This document shows, piece after piece, positions 5,067 to 5,522 of a stretch of DNA of 5,522 nucleotides. The notes under the pieces were generated by a model that saw only the letters and a list, made by a program, of their open reading frames with translations, was not told the DNA's origin and did no database searches. This DNA comes from SW-4-43-9 sp047617985 (GTDB lineage Archaea; Nanohalarchaeota; Nanosalinia; Nanosalinales; Nanosalinaceae): NCBI GenBank assembly GCA_047617985.1, contig JBLGBS010000030.1:1-5522 (forward strand). Reading direction: 5' to 3'. The number at the start of each line of letters is the position of its first letter. Positions within the stretch are counted from its first letter, which is position 1. A program made the position numbers and the translations under genes.

Positions 5067-5522
5067 ATGGAGCTCCCGGACTGGGCGAATCTAATACTCG
5101 ATAACGAGCCAGAAATCTCTAATCCAACGGAATGGCTAGAAAAACACGGAAAAGAAGAAACATTTGATGATTTTTACAGAAAACATGTAGAAAAACCTGA
5201 CAGCCTAAGATTTAATCCTTCCGAAAACAGAGCTAACAGCATAGCAAAACCACCTTACAACTGTGAATCAGCGGTAACAGTAGGAGGACTAGTCGGGAAT
5301 ATAATCTATGACAAAGAGTTTGATATTCTGGCAGATTACTCATTCGGAAACCATGGTCCACGGCCTCACACCCACCAACCTAAATTTGCATTCAACAGCC
5401 ATACAGCGCTAAAAGATAGCGAAGGGGAAATATATGGAGGCAGTCAAGATAAAAATTCTCAGGAACTTCCGCTCGAAAAGATAGCAGGAATCTACCTCAC
5501 CAACCTCGCACTGGAAGCACCT
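5067..5522 (+). CDS. Hypothetical acidic protein, 3' end cut by window
   Basis: Open frame from ATG (MELPDWANLILDNEPE) to the window edge: 152 codons with no stop. I do not recognise the family. Visible parts are an acidic/aromatic N-terminal region (residues 1-55), then PPYNCESAVTVGGLVGNIIYD (about 62-82) with the sole cysteine, Cys66. A histidine-rich stretch follows, with His96, His101 and His103, then FNSHTALKDSEGEIYGG (about 109-125) with His112. A Cys followed about 45 residues later by His-x3-x-Asp-x-x-Gly is loosely like Cys-His hydrolases such as transglutaminase- or NlpC-like folds, but this is speculation. There is no signal peptide or clear membrane segment in the part seen. Support for coding comes from the long open frame, acidic composition like its neighbours, and a TATA-like box 25 nt before the ATG. 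It probably has its own transcript. Confidence 0.8.
   Translation, partial: MELPDWANLILDNEPEISNPTEWLEKHGKEETFDDFYRKHVEKPDSLRFNPSENRANSIAKPPYNCESAVTVGGLVGNIIYDKEFDILADYSFGNHGPRPHTHQPKFAFNSHTALKDSEGEIYGGSQDKNSQELPLEKIAGIYLTNLALEAP

Noticed and set aside
1..5522. CRISPR array, insertion sequence or attachment site
   Set aside because: No regularly spaced direct repeats, transposase or integrase motifs, or flanking terminal repeats were seen.

Overview
This window looks like chromosomal DNA from a salt-adapted archaeon. The translation proteins are of archaeal type: uS12 has the KQPNSALRKC block, uS7 has the APQRRVD block, and EF-2 has the LHEDAIHRGPAQ diphthamide loop. The proteins are strongly acidic (many Asp and Glu), as in haloarchaea. 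However, the DNA is only moderately GC-rich, with heavy use of AGA, GGA and GAA codons, unlike typical high-GC Halobacteria. The best guess is Nanohaloarchaeota (DPANN) or another moderate-GC halophilic archaeon. This is inferred from composition and motifs only.

Layout: every recognisable gene is on the + strand. Bases 1-941 hold the end of an archaeal str operon: the 3' part of rps12 (uS12), then complete rps7 (uS7) after a 6-nt gap. A small DoxX-like membrane protein (995-1399) lies between rps7 and fusA, which are usually adjacent. A non-coding and leader region (1400-1567) follows. It contains a hairpin plus T-tract, a TATA-like box, a 16-codon upstream reading frame with its own Shine-Dalgarno sequence, and a perfect 8-bp inverted repeat inside that frame. 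The upstream frame stops within the fusA Shine-Dalgarno sequence. Full-length fusA (EF-2, 1568-3754) ends in a hairpin plus T-tract that spans its stop codon.

Downstream the window leaves translation. A GT4-family glycosyltransferase resembling WbaZ-type mannosyltransferases (3861-4997) and an unrecognised protein cut by the window end (from 5067) each have a TATA-like box about 25-27 nt before the ATG and no Shine-Dalgarno, which suggests leaderless mRNAs. The tuf and rps10 genes that commonly follow fusA in archaea are absent here.

uS12, uS7 and EF-2 act together at the ribosome in decoding and translocation. The most notable feature is the fusA leader, whose arrangement suggests translational coupling or attenuation of EF-2. 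No mobile element, CRISPR array, tRNA or rRNA gene was seen.
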